Assembly (NCBI GenBank): GCA_934162625.1 | Contig: CAKPJM010000003.1 | Span: forward strand, 1-46,215 | Length of the DNA: 46,215 bases | Reading direction: 5' to 3' | From: an uncultured Clostridia bacterium | Lineage (GTDB): Bacteria > Bacillota > Clostridia > TANB77 > CAG-508 | Shown here: positions 44,133 through 46,215 of the stretch, in pieces | How the letters are laid out: each line of letters starts with the position of its first letter | How positions within the stretch are numbered: the first letter of the stretch is position 1 | Notes under the pieces: generated by a model | What the model saw: the letters and a program-made list of their open reading frames with translations, nothing else | The model's database searches: none | Told to the model about the DNA's origin: nothing | Program-made: the position numbers and the translations under genes

Positions 44133-45507
44133 TTATTGTGTTAATATTCCATTAGGCGTATTTATAATAACTAAAATATTTTCTTCCCTTCCTGTTTCAA
44201 CATTTGTATAAACAAGAAAATCAGTATCATCTATTTTGCCTTTAAACTCATAACATAATATTTCTGTTTTCCACTCTGTTGGAATAATTGCCATACCTTC
44301 ACTTGTAATTTCTAAGCTTTTATTTAATTTACTTCTTGCCTCTTCCATAGATATTTTAGCTTTTGTAAAATTTCTTTCAGTATGATTATTTAGATATCCA
44401 GATGTTTCAACACCTAATATTTCTCCATTATCTAATGCAACTTTTACTTTTATTAAATCTGGATAAATTGTTACTCCATTTTGTTCATATGCATAATTTA
44501 TTGTTACGATTCCACCTTCTTTTAAATAATAAGTTGCTTTCATATTTGATATTCCACGTGAATTTAAAAATTCTTTTCCCTTTTCATTTGCTTCATCTTG
44601 ACTTATTACTTCTGTTTTTACTTCTCTATTATAATTCATATTTACAATGTGTCCGCCCTTTTTAGCTATTGATATTGTTAAATTATTATTGTTTCCATCA
44701 TCATTTATTTTAGCATTAAAATCATAAACCTGAATATTTCCATTCTCTATTAGTCCATTAGAATTAAATTCTTGTATTCTATCTTCTCCAATAAAATCTT
44801 TTGCTATTTGTTTTGCTTTTTCTTCATCTATTTCTTCTCCTGTAAGTCCTTTCTTTTCGGCACTTTCCATATGTTCTGAAAAAGCTCCATCATATATTAA
44901 CCCTGCATATTCTCCAAAGTTTTCATCTATATTACTAAATGTTGCAGTAGACAAATTATCAACCTGTTGTGCAAATGCAGTTTTTGTATCTTTTGTAAGC
45001 TCCTTCCAACTTATTCTTCCGTTCATTCATATCTGTTGCAAGTTGATCTAACGTATTTTTTAGTTCTTTACTATATCCATGTAGTTCTTTTAAATTATTT
45101 AAATCTTCCTGTGATAATTCTTCGTTATATATATTTTTTCTTGAAAGCGAGTAACTATACTCACTTACCTGATTTAAAAATTTTGAAGTGTTAGAAAGTT
45201 CATTACTAGATATAGGTAATTGAGCTAAATAAACTTGTGCTAAATTTGCTTCTCTCCATACTTTTGTTAAAGTTTCTGCTCCATGTTCTGGAGTGCTTGT
45301 TATTGTTGCTTTTGCTAAATAGTTTTCTAAATCTTGAACATAATCTATTAATTCATATAAAGCAAAGTTGTATTGGTTTTGAGTTGCAATAGTGTATTCT
45401 TTTTTTTCTTTATATAAATAATATGCTAAAATAATACTTGCAATTATTAATATTATTAAAATTCCATAAAGATAATTTTTTTTCATTGAATTTAAATATT
45501 TATTCAT
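44133..45507 (-). CDS. ypeB: Germination protein YpeB, needs +1 shift at CGG (C45021)
   Basis: Spore inner-membrane protein needed to hold SleB in the spore. It is about 457 residues when joined, against about 450 in Bacillus. The first frame (ATG45507, AAAGGAG) has one membrane anchor (YLYGILIILIIASIILAYYL) and the N-terminal domain (TPEHGAETLTKVWREANLAQ, LPISSNELSNTSKFLNQVSEY). Codon 163 is CGG. Skipping C45021 turns LATDMNE into the joined LATDMNEGRISWKELTKD and opens the downstream frame, with GEYAGLIYDGAFSEH and repeated PepSY-like units (EAKQIAKDFIGEDRI-like, DEANEKGKEFLNSRG, YLNNHTERNF). Without the shift all PepSY units are lost. It follows sleB, its known operon partner. Confidence 0.92.
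45018..45021 (-). other. CGGA recoding site 5 (+1 shift) in ypeB
   Basis: GAA-C-GGA: an in-frame CGG between the N-terminal domain and the PepSY half. Dropping the C yields NEGRISW. The same GAA-C-GGA string occurs at site 1. Confidence 0.85.
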
Positions 45508-45548
45508 TAATATTCTCCTTTATTATAATTTTTCTTTATACTTATAAT

Positions 45549-45574
45549 GAGCAAACATAGGGCTTGCCCTATAA
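45549..45574 (+). repeat. degenerate GGGC palindromic unit
   Basis: The core ATAGGGCTTGCCCTAT (45557-45572) with its left flank GAGCAAAC aligns to the unit at 4888-4914 (GGGCAGACACAGGGCCTGCC...). It lies between sleB and ypeB and looks like a decayed copy. Confidence 0.55.
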
Positions 45575-45589
45575 ATTTTATTTTTAAGG

Positions 45590-46056
45590 TTATTTACAAA
45601 AATGATGTTTTCCAATAGTTTTTACAATAGTTTTTGACCAAATCCATTTGTTCGTAGCTGTATTTGGGTTAAAATAATATATACATCCATTTGTTGGATC
45701 CCAACCATTTATTGCATCTTGAGCCGCTTTTACAACTGTTGAATCTTCACTAATAGGATGATTTATTTGCCCATCAGAAACAGCTGTAAAGGCTCCTGGT
45801 TGATAAATTACTCCTGCAATTGTATTGGGAAAATCTGCATGCTTTACTCTATTTAGTATAACAGCTCCGCACTGCAACTTGCCCCTCATAACTCTCTCCT
45901 CTTGCTTCTCCGATTAATTGCTCTTGCTATTAATTGTACATCTGATGTAGAACTACCGCTTGCTGCTAAAACTTTATTATTTTGCATATTCCCTGAAAAA
46001 TATATTAAACAAGCAGAAAATATAATTATAAAAAAAACATAAAATGTAGTTTTCAC
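45590..46056 (-). CDS. sleB: Spore cortex-lytic hydrolase SleB, needs two +1 shifts at CGG (C45912, C45869)
   Basis: Cell-wall hydrolase of the SleB/CwlJ family, about 154 residues when joined. The GTG start at 46056 has GGGAGG before it. The first frame gives a signal/anchor helix (TFYVFFIIIFSACLIYF) and ASGSSTSDVQLIARAIN, then CGG. Skipping C45912 gives INGEARGESYEGQVAV, which carries the family's catalytic glutamate region. A second CGG then follows after 14 codons. Skipping C45869 gives AVGAVILNRVKHADFPNTI and the rest, to the typical ending NKWIWSKTIVKTIGKHHFCK. Both shifts are needed to make any active domain. The N-terminal peptidoglycan-binding domain of Bacillus SleB is missing. It cleaves cortex peptidoglycan in germination; ypeB follows. 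Confidence 0.92.
45866..45869 (-). other. CGGA recoding site 7 (+1 shift) in sleB
   Basis: GTG-C-GGA: after the first shift, this CGG is again in frame. Dropping the C gives the conserved AVGAVILNRV. The same GTG-C-GGA string occurs in spoIIGA. Confidence 0.85.
45909..45912 (-). other. CGGA recoding site 6 (+1 shift) in sleB
   Basis: AAT-C-GGA: codon 49 is CGG. Dropping the C gives the conserved INGEARGE of the catalytic site. In the zero frame a stop follows seven codons after the CGG. Confidence 0.86.
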
Positions 46057-46153
46057 AAATTCCTCCCATTTATTATAAATTATAGATTGTTTTACTTTTT
46101 ATTTATTCCATGCTAAACGGGTTATAAATTTAAACTGTCTCATTCTTTGTCGG

Positions 46154-46181
46154 ATTAATGAAAAATTTATTTTTCATTAAT
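46154..46181. terminator. possible terminator upstream of sleB
   Basis: ATTAATGAAAAA pairs with TTTTTCATTAAT in a 12-bp stem with a four-base loop. It may end a gene beyond the right edge of the window. No gene is seen in 46057-46215. Confidence 0.5.
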
Positions 46182-46215
46182 TTGTTCAAAGATAACACTA
46201 TTAATTTTTACAAAC

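Noticed and set aside
44133..45026. Separate gene starting at ATG45026 (YpeB C-terminal half)
   Set aside because: There is no ribosome site before it, it begins inside the first frame, and the joined protein matches full-length YpeB.
1439..45912. Treating the seven extra C bases as sequencing error
   Set aside because: Not excluded, but less likely. The sites are not homopolymers. Many natural C-GG strings in other phases (AAC-GGA, ATC-GGT) are undisturbed, and no out-of-phase errors break other genes. Raw reads would decide.
1217..46056. Treating the six split genes as ordinary pseudogenes
   Set aside because: Decay would give varied indels and stops. Here all seven lesions are the same kind, in the same codon phase before a glycine codon, and everything downstream is well conserved.

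Overview
The window looks like chromosomal DNA of a spore-forming, very AT-rich Bacillota, most likely an uncultured member of the Clostridia. The evidence is extreme A+T content with AGGAGG-type ribosome binding sites, the ftsA-ftsZ-spoIIGA-sigE cluster, an alpha/beta spore protein, sleB-ypeB germination genes and a wall-teichoic-acid locus. The species cannot be fixed from the sequence. No rRNA, tRNA, CRISPR array or transposase gene was seen.

Layout. 1-6.4 kb: MscS channel, PflX-like radical SAM protein, GT4 glycosyltransferase, two small membrane proteins, TrmL and MgtC. 6.4-12 kb (minus strand): prfA, ftsA, ftsZ, spoIIGA and sigE. 12.3-16.1 kb (minus): an SbcC/SbcD-like pair split by a 725-bp A-rich spacer. 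16.2-19.2 kb (minus): murF-ddl-yqeK. 19.5-28.5 kb (minus): teichoic-acid genes (two TagB/TagF-like polymerases, TagD, a beta-propeller protein, a TagF-GT4 fusion, TagG, TagH, an SGNH/DltD-like protein). 28.7-43.9 kb (plus): tagO, a flippase, GT32, GT2 and GT4 transferases, a Wzy-like/TagA fusion, a 2-epimerase, and a GtrB-GtrA-GT39 glycosylation module. 43.9-46.1 kb (minus): a spore SASP, then sleB-ypeB.

Main discovery. Six genes appear frameshifted, at seven places, and every break has the same form. There is an in-frame CGG codon, and skipping its C (a +1 shift) restores the conserved protein, with the next triplet GGA (6 times) or GGT (once) read as glycine. The genes are pflX-like (C1439), sigE (C6494), spoIIGA (C7682), a GT39 transferase (C42692), ypeB (C45021) and sleB (C45912 and C45869). 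I checked CGG triplets on the coding strand of all called genes by eye. Several dozen exist, and all the others straddle two codons (NNC-GGN or NCG-GNN). I found no CGG used as an arginine codon. This suggests that CGG has no normal decoding here and that C-GGN is read as glycine by a +1 shift or by a four-base codon. Four of the five recognisable sporulation genes carry the signal, and in each the catalytic or DNA-binding part lies after the shift, so it may gate sporulation and germination. A systematic sequence error is the main alternative.

Other structure. Two MITE-like composite elements (4728-5100 and 12079-12340) have ATAAATTGgAATTTGT inverted ends. Each carries a 59-bp dyad and GGGC...GCCCCTACAA hairpins. 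A lone dyad, a perfect palindrome and a decayed hairpin lie elsewhere. Some of these elements supply the stop codons of neighbouring genes.
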